A DNA stretch of 64,000 bases from Arthrobacter sp. StoSoilB22 (GTDB lineage Bacteria > Actinomycetota > Actinomycetes > Actinomycetales > Micrococcaceae): NCBI RefSeq assembly GCF_019977315.1, contig NZ_AP024652.1:2232001-2296000 (forward strand), in the 5' to 3' direction. The translations under genes and the position numbers were made by a program. A model generated the notes under the pieces. That model saw only the letters and a list, made by a program, of their open reading frames with translations, was not told where the DNA came from and searched no databases. This document shows positions 6,367 to 15,374 of this stretch, one piece after another; position 1 is the first letter of the stretch; each line of letters begins with the position of its first letter.

Positions 6367-8466
6367 TTATGTTCGTTGGGGTGTGTGGTGGTGGTTGCGT
6401 CGGGGTTTTTGGTGGGGGTCGATGTGGGGTGGGGGGATGAACCAGGGGGCGCCGGTTGTCATGTCGATGCGCCATTGTTCTTTGTGGATGATGTGGTGGT
6501 GGTGGCTGCAGAGCAGGGTGCCGTTGTCTGTGCCTGTGGTGCCGCCGTGGGACCAGTAGGTGGTGTGGTGGGCTTCGCACCAGGGTGCGGGCATGGTGCA
6601 GTCGGGGAAGGTGCAGCCTTGGTCGCGGGCGGTGATGGCTTTGCGGATGTGGGGTGGGAAGATCCGGGTGGTGCGGCCGATGTCCAGGATTCGGGAGTCG
6701 CTGCCGAGTAGGACGGGGATGATGTCGGCGTCGCAGGCGATTTTGCGGATGGTGGTGGGGTGGATCGGGCCCAGGTACGTCGCTGTGCCTGTGCTGGGCC
6801 GGTACCGCGGAGCGCCGGTGCCGGGTTGGTTGGGCGTGTTTGGCTGGTTCGGGGCCGTGGCGGAGCCGCTGGATTGGTCGGCTTGGCGGGTTGTTCTATT
6901 TTGGGCTGCGTGGCCGGGCCCGGTGAGCTGGGTGAAGAGGTCGCGGTGGTCGATGGTGACGGTGAGTTGGGGTCGGAGGCCGCCGTTGGAGGGCAGCTTG
7001 CCGGTGCTCATTGCGACACTGCAGGCACCGACGAGGCCGTTGAGGAGTTTCTGGGCCCTCGAACGCCGGTCCAGGTCCGGGCCGTCAGCGGTGTCCTTAC
7101 CAGCTGAGTGTGTGGAAGCCGGGCTGAAGACTGCTGATGCGTGCACGGGTGATGCGTGCGGTGTTGATGCGTGCATGGGTGATGCGTGTGGTCCGTGACC
7201 GTGCGAGGTTTCGTTGGCTCGTCCGTGACCGGCACCGGTAATGGGGGAGCTGGCGGGTGCTGTGTCGGGTGGTGCGGTGGTGAGGCGTGGGTTGGTGGCG
7301 GTGTTCATGGTGGTGGTGAGGGTTTCGTATTGTTCGTCGGTGGCGAAGATTTCGATGTGGTGGAGTCCGTAGCGGCGTCGGCGGCGTAGGAACGCGCCTT
7401 GGTGTTGGCGGAGTGCTTCTTCGGTGGGTTCGGGGCCGTCGTGGTCTATCAGGTCGGTCCAGCGTCGGGCCATTTTGGTGACGAAGTCCGGGTCGGTTTC
7501 GATGGCGGTGGCGGTGAGGGCGTGTTCCATCCGGGTGAGCATTTCTTCATCGGCGAGGTGCCGGACTTTGTCCAGGGCGGTGCTGATGATCGACGCCGAG
7601 CGTGAGGGCAGCTCTCCGGAGGCGAGGGCGTCGGCGAGGGCTTCGCGGCGGGCCGGGACGTCCTGGCCGGTCCTCCCGGTTTGGGGGAGGGCATCGGTGG
7701 CGAGGGCGAGCCTGCGCCGGGCCTCAGCGATACCGATCCGCAACCGGGCCCGAAGGAACTCCGCCGTGTTCCGGTACCCATCATCCACGACGCTGGCAGG
7801 AGCTGTGACCTTCGAATCCGGGACGTGTTCGGTCCAGCCGGTCCGCCATTCCGGCGCGGCCGCTGACGCCCCCGGCCGAGCTTGCAGTGCTTGTTTCCGG
7901 GACCGTTCCACCGCCCGTGCAGCAACAACTTGCAAGTACTCCAGGTTTCGGGAGATCTCCTCGACCCTGCCCGCGAAATCAGCCGCCTCAACAAACCCCA
8001 ACAACCGCACCTCATCGGCCGCTATTGATCGCAGCGCATCAGTTGCGGCAGCACCCTCAAGGAGCGCGGCCTCCAGGACCGCCGCACCGGCCGCCGCGGA
8101 CTCCGCGGACAACCCGGCCGCTGGTTTGCCTGTCGGGGTGTATTCCCCGCGCCCGGACGACTGCTTGTGCAGCAACCCGGGTACAGGTTCTTCTGTCAGG
8201 GTGGATTCCCCGCGCCCGGACGACTGCTTGAGCAACAACCCGGGCACTTCTTCCGGCCCCGGTTCCCCAAGCCCATGCAACGATTCGAATCCAAGAAGCA
8301 GCCCAGCGTTCCAAGAGGGATCAGCGGCGGGTCCTGCCGCCGTCGAGGGCTTGCGCACCGATGGCCGGGAAAGCATGTCCGAGGAAACGGGGGAGACAAT
8401 TCCAGGCACCTCGCCGGCGCCGGGGGAACCGTCCCGCCGCGCCACGACCTGCCCAATGCCTTCCAT
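6367..8466 (-). CDS. DUF222 / HNH endonuclease (13E12 family)
   Basis: A 699-residue protein of the family widespread and multicopy in Actinobacteria. A variable low-complexity N-terminus (1-125) is followed by the DUF222 helical domain (about 130-480) and an HNH nuclease near the C-terminus (about 618-665, CTFPDC, then CEAHHTTYWSHGG, DNGTLLCSHHHHIIH). Zinc Cys and metal-binding His are intact. Two internal expansions stand out: a 21-residue repeat at about 77-118 (KQSSGRGE twice) and a PHASPxHAS repeat in the central variable linker. The biological role is unproven, and many members lie near mobile DNA. A His/Arg-rich tail (PRRNHHHTPQRT) ends the protein. Confidence 0.9.
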   Translation of the reverse strand: MEGIGQVVARRDGSPGAGEVPGIVSPVSSDMLSRPSVRKPSTAAGPAADPSWNAGLLLGFESLHGLGEPGPEEVPGLLLKQSSGRGESTLTEEPVPGLLHKQSSGRGEYTPTGKPAAGLSAESAAAGAAVLEAALLEGAAATDALRSIAADEVRLLGFVEAADFAGRVEEISRNLEYLQVVAARAVERSRKQALQARPGASAAAPEWRTGWTEHVPDSKVTAPASVVDDGYRNTAEFLRARLRIGIAEARRRLALATDALPQTGRTGQDVPARREALADALASGELPSRSASIISTALDKVRHLADEEMLTRMEHALTATAIETDPDFVTKMARRWTDLIDHDGPEPTEEALRQHQGAFLRRRRRYGLHHIEIFATDEQYETLTTTMNTATNPRLTTAPPDTAPASSPITGAGHGRANETSHGHGPHASPMHASTPHASPVHASAVFSPASTHSAGKDTADGPDLDRRSRAQKLLNGLVGACSVAMSTGKLPSNGGLRPQLTVTIDHRDLFTQLTGPGHAAQNRTTRQADQSSGSATAPNQPNTPNQPGTGAPRYRPSTGTATYLGPIHPTTIRKIACDADIIPVLLGSDSRILDIGRTTRIFPPHIRKAITARDQGCTFPDCTMPAPWCEAHHTTYWSHGGTTGTDNGTLLCSHHHHIIHKEQWRIDMTTGAPWFIPPPHIDPHQKPRRNHHHTPQRT
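7136..7195. repeat. 30-bp direct repeat inside the HNH endonuclease gene
   Basis: Two 30-bp units beginning GATGCGTGCACGGGTGATGC at 7136-7165 and 7166-7195, with a few substitutions. They encode the PHASPMHAS/PHASPVHAS linker. The length is a multiple of three, so copy changes keep the frame. Confidence 0.85.
8142..8230. repeat. 63-bp in-frame repeat inside the HNH endonuclease gene
   Basis: An identical 26-bp core (starting ATTCCCCGCGCCCGG) occurs at 8142-8167 and 8205-8230, exactly 63 bp apart. It encodes the 21-residue KQSSGRGE repeat of the N-terminal region. Confidence 0.85.
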
Positions 8467-8594
8467 AACCCAACCCTGTCACGAAGGCTTCACCACCATC
8501 AGACCCAATCGACGCTATGTGGAAAACCCCACCACTGCTCACACCAGAGGTCCTCGTTTGGTAGCCGATCGCGGAAAACCTGGTGATCAGATGC

Positions 8595-10274
8595 CTATAG
8601 GGTCGGCAGCGAAAGGGCAGGTTCAGGTCGGTGGACGCCCCGGGGCCGATATCCGAGCGTTCCAGCGCAGCCAAGAAGGTCGGCCAGGTACCAGATGATT
8701 GCCAGCCACATCTCCGTTCCCTGCAGCGTGGGGACGTTCCCGTCTCCGGTTGAGGGTTCAGCACTAAAGGCCATCCCCTCGCCGGGCACCCACCGTTCAA
8801 GTGCCTGCCCGAGCTGAGTCCGTGCCCAATTCCGGGCATCCTCCCGGCGGTGCGTGGTCTGCTTGAGCGCCAGCCACAGTGGGTGCACCACGTCCAGGAC
8901 GTTGCAGGCGTTCTGCCGGCCGGGGGAGAAGTATCGTGGGTCCGCGGCGTGCTCCAGAACAGTGTCTACCAGCCGCTCAACGTGAGGAATCGGTACGCCG
9001 AATTGGGCGAAGGTGCCGCGCGTCAGTCGGTAGTAACCGTTGACTACCTCCAATCGATTGTCGTCCGTTGGGGTGACCCATGTTCCCGAGGCGGAACTGA
9101 CCCTAGTCAGCAACCAACCGAAGAGAGCCTCGAGGGAACCCGTGGCATTGGGATGGGATTGCGCGAGGTTCCAATACGCAGCCGTCCCCCATGCGTCCAC
9201 CCAAGCACCGGATCCCCATGCTTCGTTACGCCACGGGAGAGTATCCAGGGAAGACCTTACCGCTGCCGGATCCATGTCAGCTATGGCGTGGATCGGATGC
9301 TCGAAGCGACTTCCGATGAGGTCCAGGGCATAACCGACAGAAAGCACATGGTAGGTGGCAGGACCGGCGCCGAAGGTGATTGTTGAATCCCCGTGGACGT
9401 CGGACCCGAACTCTGGAACCAGGCCCGTGACGGGATCTTGGAGCTTCCGGAGCCGCGCCATGTGTTCGTCCCGTGACAGTTGCGGAGGGACAGAACCCAG
9501 CAGCAAGTCCGCGATTTCAATCGCGTCGCAATGGGCCCTGACGGTCGGCTCAGCACCTGGCTGGTCGCGGTAAGCGCCGCCTGCTTCAGAGGTCCAACTC
9601 CGCCCAAGAAGGGCTGATGCATCGGCGCGTGCAGCGTTGGCGAAGGCAGCCAGCTCAGCCATCAAGGCGTCGTCGGACGGCGCCTCAACAGCCGTAGCCG
9701 GGATTGTTGCCTCTCGCCGGTCCCTGATCCGGCGCGCAGGGTTTCCACCCACAATCGACCATTCCGGCACATCCTTGGTTACCACCGCTCCTGCGGCCAG
9801 CACTGCGTGCGAGCCCACAGTAACGCCGTCAAGAACCACAACATTCGAACCGATCCAGACATCGTCCCCTATGGTGATGCCCTTACTCGTGAGTGGCTGC
9901 TTAAACACAGGCTCGGAAGCATCCATGGAGTGGTTGAAACCGAGGATGGACGTGTGGGCACCGATCCGCACGCCGTCGCCCATGGTGACGTTGCCTCTGA
10001 CTACGCTGAAAGCATTGACGGTGCAATCATCGCCCAGGGTGATGGCGCCTGTGATGAAAGCGTAGGCCGCGATGAAAGAATCAGCACCGATGGAGAGCGT
10101 GTCGGGATCCACGTTCGCCAAGGGGGACAGGAAGGCCCGCTCGCCAATTTTGACTCCAGCACGTTTAACCAAACGTTTGTGGTGGGCGTCCTGCGCCTGG
10201 CGTTCAGCTTCCGAAGCAGAACTCCAGAAGGTCCACGGTGAGTAGTCATAGTTGAGGCCGTGCTGAGGATTCAC
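8595..10274 (-). CDS. Hexapeptide-repeat acyltransferase fused to an unidentified C-terminal domain
   Basis: A 559-residue fusion. Residues about 40-185 are a left-handed beta-helix acetyltransferase (VKIGERAFLS, IGDDVWIGSNVVV, VGSHAVLAAGAVVTKDVPEW, VGGNPARRI), with the probable catalytic His in GFNHSMD (H115). Such enzymes O-acetylate sugars from acetyl-CoA. After a short linker, residues about 245-550 form an all-helical segment with repeated W/G/Y motifs (LPWRNEAWGSGAWVDAWG, NACNVLDVVHPLW, LQGTEMWLAIIWYLADLLG). This resembles an alpha/alpha-toroid such as a glycoside hydrolase or cyclase, but I cannot assign it. The GTG start at 10274 has GGAGAC upstream. A LacI-type operator sits 29 bp upstream, suggesting control by a sugar. 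Confidence 0.75.
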   Translation of the reverse strand: MNPQHGLNYDYSPWTFWSSASEAERQAQDAHHKRLVKRAGVKIGERAFLSPLANVDPDTLSIGADSFIAAYAFITGAITLGDDCTVNAFSVVRGNVTMGDGVRIGAHTSILGFNHSMDASEPVFKQPLTSKGITIGDDVWIGSNVVVLDGVTVGSHAVLAAGAVVTKDVPEWSIVGGNPARRIRDRREATIPATAVEAPSDDALMAELAAFANAARADASALLGRSWTSEAGGAYRDQPGAEPTVRAHCDAIEIADLLLGSVPPQLSRDEHMARLRKLQDPVTGLVPEFGSDVHGDSTITFGAGPATYHVLSVGYALDLIGSRFEHPIHAIADMDPAAVRSSLDTLPWRNEAWGSGAWVDAWGTAAYWNLAQSHPNATGSLEALFGWLLTRVSSASGTWVTPTDDNRLEVVNGYYRLTRGTFAQFGVPIPHVERLVDTVLEHAADPRYFSPGRQNACNVLDVVHPLWLALKQTTHRREDARNWARTQLGQALERWVPGEGMAFSAEPSTGDGNVPTLQGTEMWLAIIWYLADLLGCAGTLGYRPRGVHRPEPALSLPTL

Positions 10275-10302
10275 GTTGATGTCTCCATGGTGGGGCGAAG
10301 CT

Positions 10303-10316
10303 GGAAAGCGCTTCCC
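10303..10316. promoter_or_regulatory. Putative LacI-family operator
   Basis: GGAAAGCGCTTCCC contains the palindromic core AAGCGCTT typical of LacI/GalR-family sites. It lies 29 bp upstream of the acyltransferase start. The cognate LacI-type regulator is not encoded in this window. Confidence 0.6.
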
Positions 10317-10418
10317 CCATTATTCGCGGCTACAGGAGGGCGGTCAATGCGGCGTCGGTAAACGATCAGCCTCGATCCCTCCGGATGTCCACACTTCTTG
10401 TCAGTAACCCATTCACTT

Positions 10419-11309
10419 CTAGTGAATGTCCCGGACAAGCCCCGAGTTATCAGTGCCATTGAGAGTCGTCGCTGCCCAGCTTGCCAGCAATTTCAAAGCG
10501 TCGTCCGTGCCGGTGCCGGGCTCGGCGTTGTAAACCGTCAAGGTCAAACCAGCATCGGCAGACAGGTCGAGGGCTTCGTACAGCAAGTGAAGGTCGCCCA
10601 CTATTCGGTGGCGGAAATGCTTTTTCCCGGAGTAGTGCTGGCGGACATTGTGCGATGCCCAGCGGACCCGGAACTCCTCGCTGCGGGTGGAAAGCTCGCC
10701 CACCAAGTCGCTGAGGCCGCGGTCGTAGGGATCCTTGCCGGCTTCGGTCCGCATAATTGCCACGGTGTCGTTTGCGGCACGTTCCCAATCCGTGTAGAAA
10801 TCGTGGCTGCGAGGGTCCAGGAACAGGAATCGTGCATGGTTTGGTGGTCCGGAGGGGCTGTCGTAAATGTCGGCATACAAAGCCCGGCCCAGGGCGTTCG
10901 TTGCCAAGAGGTCCAAGCGACCGTTGCGGATGAAAGCGGGCGAGCCGCTAATCGCATCCAAGGTGAGTTGTACGCCCGGCCGGATGGCCTGCTTCCGGAC
11001 CGGTCGACGGCGGGACTTGCCGCCGTCGCTCGCCGCCCGGGCGAGATCGTAGAGGTGGGCTCGTTCGGCGTCGTCGAGTTGGAGTGCGTTCGCCAGGGAT
11101 TCCAGCACGCTCTCCGAGACCCCCGCGAGGTTTCCCCGCTCAAGTCGGGTGTAGTACTCCACGCTTACGCCGGCCAGCATGGCCACCTCGCCGCGACGTA
11201 GGCCCGGTACACGGCGGTTGCCGCCATAGACGGTCAGTCCCGCTTGCTCGGGCGCGATCTTCGCCCTCCGGGTGGAGAGGAAGTCGCGCGTCTCGGTCCG
11301 ATTGTCCAT
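10419..11309 (-). CDS. XRE-family regulator with MmyB-like ligand domain
   Basis: A 296-residue protein with an N-terminal helix-turn-helix (about 38-60, RRGEVAMLAGVSVEYYTRLERG). A C-terminal MmyB-like domain (about 105-285) follows, with the family's conserved pattern (NALGRALY, N-R-rich middle, DLVGELSTRSEEFRVRWASHNVR, G-K-K near the end). In actinobacteria such regulators are usually divergent from short-chain or zinc alcohol dehydrogenases and repress them. That arrangement is present here, with the dehydrogenase starting 129 bp away on the other strand. The ligand is unknown. Confidence 0.92.
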   Translation of the reverse strand: MDNRTETRDFLSTRRAKIAPEQAGLTVYGGNRRVPGLRRGEVAMLAGVSVEYYTRLERGNLAGVSESVLESLANALQLDDAERAHLYDLARAASDGGKSRRRPVRKQAIRPGVQLTLDAISGSPAFIRNGRLDLLATNALGRALYADIYDSPSGPPNHARFLFLDPRSHDFYTDWERAANDTVAIMRTEAGKDPYDRGLSDLVGELSTRSEEFRVRWASHNVRQHYSGKKHFRHRIVGDLHLLYEALDLSADAGLTLTVYNAEPGTGTDDALKLLASWAATTLNGTDNSGLVRDIH

Positions 11310-11438
11310 GCTTCAACGGTAAATCCTTTGGCCCGCTGAGGGAGTCCCTGTCATTACCCCTAACAGCAGTGACTCCTTCCTCTCAGGGAATCAGGGTTAG
11401 ATAGAGATATCCAACAAAGTGAACCACGCAGGAGAAAC

Positions 11439-12482
11439 ATGCCTACCGCTAACGCTTACGCTGCCCCCTCGGCCACGGGCGACCTGACCCTGACCACCAT
11501 TGAACGTCGCGAGGTCGGCCCCAACGACGTCCACATCGACATCAAGTTTGCGGGTATCTGCCACTCTGACATCCACACGGTCCGCGGTGACTGGGGCCCG
11601 CAGCAGTACCCTCTGGCCCCTGGTCACGAAATCGCCGGAATTGTCACCGAGGTCGGCTCGGACGTCACCAAGCACAAGGTGGGTGACCGTGTTGGCGTCG
11701 GCTGCATGGTGAACTCCTGCAAGGAGTGCAAGAACTGCCTGGCCGGAGAGGAACAGTATTGCCTCAAGGGCAATGTGGGCACCTACGGTGCTGTTGACCG
11801 TGACGGCACCATCACCCAGGGCGGCTACTCCAGCAACGTCGTGGTGAATGAAGACTTCGTGGTCACCATTCCGGAAGGTTTGGACCTTGACGTCGCCGCT
11901 CCGCTGTTGTGCGCCGGCATCACCACCTACTCGCCCCTGCACCACTGGGGTGCCGGCCCCGGCAAGAAGGTTGCCGTGGTGGGTCTAGGTGGACTCGGCC
12001 ACATGGCAGTGAAGATTGCCGACGCCATGGGTGCTGAGGTCACCGTGCTGTCGCAGTCGCTGAAGAAGATGGAAGACGGCTTGAAGCTCGGCGCCGACCA
12101 CTACTACGCCACCAGCGATCCCTCCACGTTCGAGGAACTTGCGGGCACCTTCGACCTCATCATCAACACCGTGAGCGCCTCCATCGACATCAGCGCGTAC
12201 CTGCAGTTGCTGACTCTCGACGGCACGTTGGTCAACGTTGGCGCACCGGCCGAACCCCTGCCCGTCAACGTTTTCTCGCTGATCACGGGTCGTCGACGCT
12301 TTGCCGGTTCCGCAATCGGTGGTATCCGCGAAACTCAGGAAATGTTGAACTTCTGCGCGGAGCACGGCCTCGGCGCAGAGATCGAGGTCATCCCGGCCAG
12401 CAAGATCAACGACGCTTACGAGCGCGTCCTTGCCTCGGACGTCCGCTACCGCTTTGTCATTGACGCCTCCACTATCGGCTAG
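11439..12482 (+). CDS. Zinc-dependent NAD(P) alcohol dehydrogenase (YahK/CAD type)
   Basis: A 347-residue medium-chain dehydrogenase that reduces aldehydes or oxidises alcohols. Catalytic zinc ligands are C41 and H63 with E64 (GHE). The structural-zinc cysteines are C94, C97, C100 and C108. The Rossmann motif is VVGLGGLGH. The overall pattern ([28 protein letters not shown]) fits the cinnamyl-alcohol/YahK branch, which usually prefers NADP(H). The start is preceded by AGGAGA. It is divergent from the XRE regulator, its probable repressor. A hairpin terminator follows at 12532. Confidence 0.95.
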   Translation: MPTANAYAAPSATGDLTLTTIERREVGPNDVHIDIKFAGICHSDIHTVRGDWGPQQYPLAPGHEIAGIVTEVGSDVTKHKVGDRVGVGCMVNSCKECKNCLAGEEQYCLKGNVGTYGAVDRDGTITQGGYSSNVVVNEDFVVTIPEGLDLDVAAPLLCAGITTYSPLHHWGAGPGKKVAVVGLGGLGHMAVKIADAMGAEVTVLSQSLKKMEDGLKLGADHYYATSDPSTFEELAGTFDLIINTVSASIDISAYLQLLTLDGTLVNVGAPAEPLPVNVFSLITGRRRFAGSAIGGIRETQEMLNFCAEHGLGAEIEVIPASKINDAYERVLASDVRYRFVIDASTIG

Positions 12483-12489
12483 AGTCGCT

Positions 12490-12530
12490 GCACCATAAAG
12501 GTGCCGCACCATAGAGGCGCCGCACCATGA
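12490..12530. repeat. 16-bp tandem repeat, about 2.5 copies
   Basis: GCACCATAAAGGTGCC at 12490-12505, a variant at 12506-12521 and a partial copy from 12522. Each unit is itself a small hairpin (GCACC/GGTGC). It sits between the dehydrogenase stop and its terminator. Confidence 0.8.
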
Positions 12531-12531
12531 G

Positions 12532-12563
12532 AAAGGCCATGCCCCTTGACGGGCATGGCCTTT
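12532..12563 (+). terminator. Terminator after the alcohol dehydrogenase gene
   Basis: A perfect 13-bp stem AAAGGCCATGCCC / GGGCATGGCCTTT with the 6-nt loop CTTGAC. The A-rich 5' arm and T-rich 3' arm make it effective in either direction. Its presence argues that the helicase gene starts after it. Confidence 0.88.
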
Positions 12564-12592
12564 CCGGTTCCCGCAGCAGGGACAATGGTCTG

Positions 12593-15316
12593 GTGACTTT
12601 CAGACTGGACACCATCGGCACGGGGCTGGCTTTTGCTAAGTCCCTCGCTGACCTCACGACGGCCCTGACAATCCAGGCCGACGCCGGCGCTCTCCGTGGG
12701 CGAAAGGCGGCGTTTGGGGGAGCGGTAATGGTTGGAGGCATCGCCGTGGTTCAGGCACCTCCGGGCACAGGTAAAACCACCCTGGTCCCGCCGTTGCTCG
12801 CCAATCTCGTGTCCGGACAGAACCCTGGCCAGCCACGCGTTGTCGTGACCCAACCGCGCCGTGTGGCAGCCCGCTCAGCCGCACGCCGCCTGGCCTCGTT
12901 GGACGGAAGCCGCCTCGGTGACAGAGTGGGCTATACAGTCCGGGGTGAAAGCAAGGTCAGCAAAGACACCGTGGTGGAATTCGTCACGCCGGGCATTCTC
13001 CTGCGGCGGCTTCTGGCTGACCCCGGACTTGAGGACGTGCACGCCGTGGTCCTGGACGAAGTCCACGAACGCGGCCTGGAAACGGACCTCCTGGTAGGTA
13101 TGCTCGCGGAGGTCCGGGAGCTGCGCGGTGACCTGACCCTGGTGGCGATGTCGGCAACTCTCGACGCACCGCGCTTTGCAGCACTATTGGGAGCGGGCGG
13201 GGACCCCGACGGCGGTGTGCCGGCTCCGGTGGTCGACTGCCCTTCAGCGCTGTACCCGATGGAAGTCCAGTGGGTTCCGGCCCGGGAGCATCGTTTGGAT
13301 ACCAGGGGAGTGTCCCGGAGTTTCCTCGATCATGTGGCCAACACAGCAGCGGCTGCCTACTCGGCTGCCCTGAGCCGGAATCCCGCGGCGGACGCCCTGG
13401 TTTTCCTTCCGGGAGCCCGGGAAGTTTCCGACGTCGCCACCCGTCTTCGCAGGCAGCTGCCCCACAACGTGGAAGTTCTCGAGTTGCATGGCCAGATCGG
13501 TCCGGAAGCCCAGGACCGGGCGGTATCTGGCCGAGGACCCGGCGGATCACCGCGGATCATCGTGTCTACATCCTTGGCGGAATCCTCCCTCACGGTGCCC
13601 GGCGTGCGTTTGGTCATTGACTCGGGGCTTTCACGGGAACCGCGCCGGGATGCCGGCCGCGGCATGTCCGGACTCGTGACCGTTTCCTGTTCCCGTGCCT
13701 CGGCCGATCAGCGGGCCGGCCGTGCAGCGCGACAGGGCCCAGGAACGGTGGTGCGCTGCTACGACCAGCAGGCCTATGGCGCAGCTCCGGCACATCAGAC
13801 CCCCGAAATCTCTGTTGCAGACCTCACCGGTGCGGCGCTGATTCTTGCGTGCTGGGGTGCGCCGGGCGGTTTGGGGTTGAAGCTTCCGGACGCGGCGCCG
13901 GCCGCCGCCATGACAGATGCCGTGGAGGTTCTGCGTGAACTAGGCGCCGTAGGACAGGACGGAACGGTCACCGCCATGGGTAAGACTTTGGCCCGCATCC
14001 CTGCGGACCCCCGGCTTGCCCGCGCCTTGTTGGACGGGGCCGCGGTGGTGGGGCGACGCGCGGCCGCTGAGACGGTGGCACTCGTGGCAGGTGACCACAG
14101 AGCGCCCGCTGCCGACCTAACAAAGCTGCTTACTGCGCTGCGTTCTGGGTCAGACCCCGGCTCCCGTCGTTTCGCCGAGGACGTCAGGCGGATGCAGTCG
14201 TTGGCAGAGAAGGAAATGCGGTCAGGGGACGGGGCTGCCGGGGTCGGGTCTCCCCAACCGGCCGCCGATGTCACGGCAAGGGAAGCACCCGGCTTTGTGG
14301 TGGCGCTGGCTTTCCCGGACCGCATAGCCAGGCGCGTACCCGGTGATGGGTCCACCACGTACTTGCTGTCGTCCGGGACGCGGGCCGGGCTTCCCTCGGG
14401 GAGTTCACTGTCCGGGCATGATTGGCTTGCTGTGGCCGAGGTGTCACGCGCCCAGGGGCGCGATGCCGCCGGAACCGGCGCCGTGGTCCGTTCTGCCGCG
14501 CCATTGTCAGCCGAACTGGCCGTAGAAGCTGCGCCGGGCCTTCTTACGGAGAAAGTGCAGGCAAAGTTCGATCAAGGTCGGGTGATGGCCAGGCTGGAAC
14601 GCAGTCTGGGTGCCATCGTGTTGTCCTCCACCCCCGTTCGCCCCAGCGCGGAATCGGGGCGGCACGCAGTGTCCAGAGCGTTGGAAAAGTCGGGATTGTC
14701 CATGATCGGCTGGTCAACGGCAGCTGATTCCCTACGCCGGCGCCTTGCCATGGTGCACCGTGAAATCGGGAGTCCGTGGCCTGACGTCCGTGAGGCTGCC
14801 CTGCTATCCACACTTGATGAGTGGCTGGGCCCGGAGATGGAATCGATGGCAACCGGGACACCCGTCAGCGCCATAAACCTTGTTGACCCCCTCAGGCGCC
14901 TGCTCCCATGGCCGGAGGCCGCTCGGCTCGACGACCTCGTGCCGGAGCGTCTGATGGTGCCAAGTGGTTCGCGCATCCGGATCGACTATCCCGAAGTTCC
15001 GGACAGTACGCATCGCGGCGGAGCGAATCACGATGGTGCGGATCACGACGGCGGCCGTCCGGTGGTGGCGGTCAAGCTTCAGGAATGTTTCGGTTGGGAC
15101 AGCACGCCGCGCCTCGTGGATGGCAGGGTTCCGGTCTTGTTTCACCTGCTATCCCCGGCAGGAAGGCCGTTGGCCGTCACGGACGATCTCGCGTCGTTCT
15201 GGTCCGGTCCTTACTCCCAGGTTCGGGCCGAGATGCGTGGGCGCTACCCCAGGCATCCCTGGCCCGAAGACCCGTGGACTGCGCCGGCTACGGCTAAGAC
15301 GAAGAACAGGATGTAG
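12593..15316 (+). CDS. hrpB: ATP-dependent helicase HrpB
   Basis: A 907-residue DEAH-box helicase. Walker A is APPGTGKTT (about 55-63), motif II is DEVH in VVLDEVHERGLETD, motif III is MSATLD, and motif VI is QRAGRAARQGPG. HrpB_C follows, with the characteristic WLGPEME, RLLPWPEA and LQECFGWDSTPR ending. GTG 12593 is preferred because the frame upstream runs through a strong terminator stem. Housekeeping RNA-helicase-like role, with physiological substrate unsettled in bacteria. The N-terminal segment before Walker A is longer and less conserved than in proteobacterial HrpB. It converges on the amidohydrolase gene across a shared terminator. Confidence 0.94.
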   Translation: MTFRLDTIGTGLAFAKSLADLTTALTIQADAGALRGRKAAFGGAVMVGGIAVVQAPPGTGKTTLVPPLLANLVSGQNPGQPRVVVTQPRRVAARSAARRLASLDGSRLGDRVGYTVRGESKVSKDTVVEFVTPGILLRRLLADPGLEDVHAVVLDEVHERGLETDLLVGMLAEVRELRGDLTLVAMSATLDAPRFAALLGAGGDPDGGVPAPVVDCPSALYPMEVQWVPAREHRLDTRGVSRSFLDHVANTAAAAYSAALSRNPAADALVFLPGAREVSDVATRLRRQLPHNVEVLELHGQIGPEAQDRAVSGRGPGGSPRIIVSTSLAESSLTVPGVRLVIDSGLSREPRRDAGRGMSGLVTVSCSRASADQRAGRAARQGPGTVVRCYDQQAYGAAPAHQTPEISVADLTGAALILACWGAPGGLGLKLPDAAPAAAMTDAVEVLRELGAVGQDGTVTAMGKTLARIPADPRLARALLDGAAVVGRRAAAETVALVAGDHRAPAADLTKLLTALRSGSDPGSRRFAEDVRRMQSLAEKEMRSGDGAAGVGSPQPAADVTAREAPGFVVALAFPDRIARRVPGDGSTTYLLSSGTRAGLPSGSSLSGHDWLAVAEVSRAQGRDAAGTGAVVRSAAPLSAELAVEAAPGLLTEKVQAKFDQGRVMARLERSLGAIVLSSTPVRPSAESGRHAVSRALEKSGLSMIGWSTAADSLRRRLAMVHREIGSPWPDVREAALLSTLDEWLGPEMESMATGTPVSAINLVDPLRRLLPWPEAARLDDLVPERLMVPSGSRIRIDYPEVPDSTHRGGANHDGADHDGGRPVVAVKLQECFGWDSTPRLVDGRVPVLFHLLSPAGRPLAVTDDLASFWSGPYSQVRAEMRGRYPRHPWPEDPWTAPATAKTKNRM

Positions 15317-15322
15317 CCCAAC

Positions 15323-15363
15323 GCGTGCTCCGGGAGCCTCCGTCGGGGGCCTCCGGAGCACGC
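15323..15363. terminator. Bidirectional terminator between convergent genes
   Basis: GCGTGCTCCGG (15323-15333) pairs perfectly with CCGGAGCACGC (15353-15363), and the intervening bases can extend the stem (CCTCC/GGGGG). It lies between the helicase stop and the amidohydrolase stop. No long T-tract is present. Confidence 0.7.
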
Positions 15364-15374
15364 TCCAGGAAACG

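Noticed and set aside
5910..6580. Open frames on both strands across the right transposon end
   Set aside because: They run through the inverted repeat and the repetitive block and encode only Arg/Pro/His or Gly/Val-rich low-complexity sequence without ribosome sites.
7424..8698. A 424-codon plus-strand frame opposite the HNH endonuclease
   Set aside because: Ser/Arg/Ala-rich shadow of the DUF222/HNH gene, whose domains are unambiguous on the other strand.
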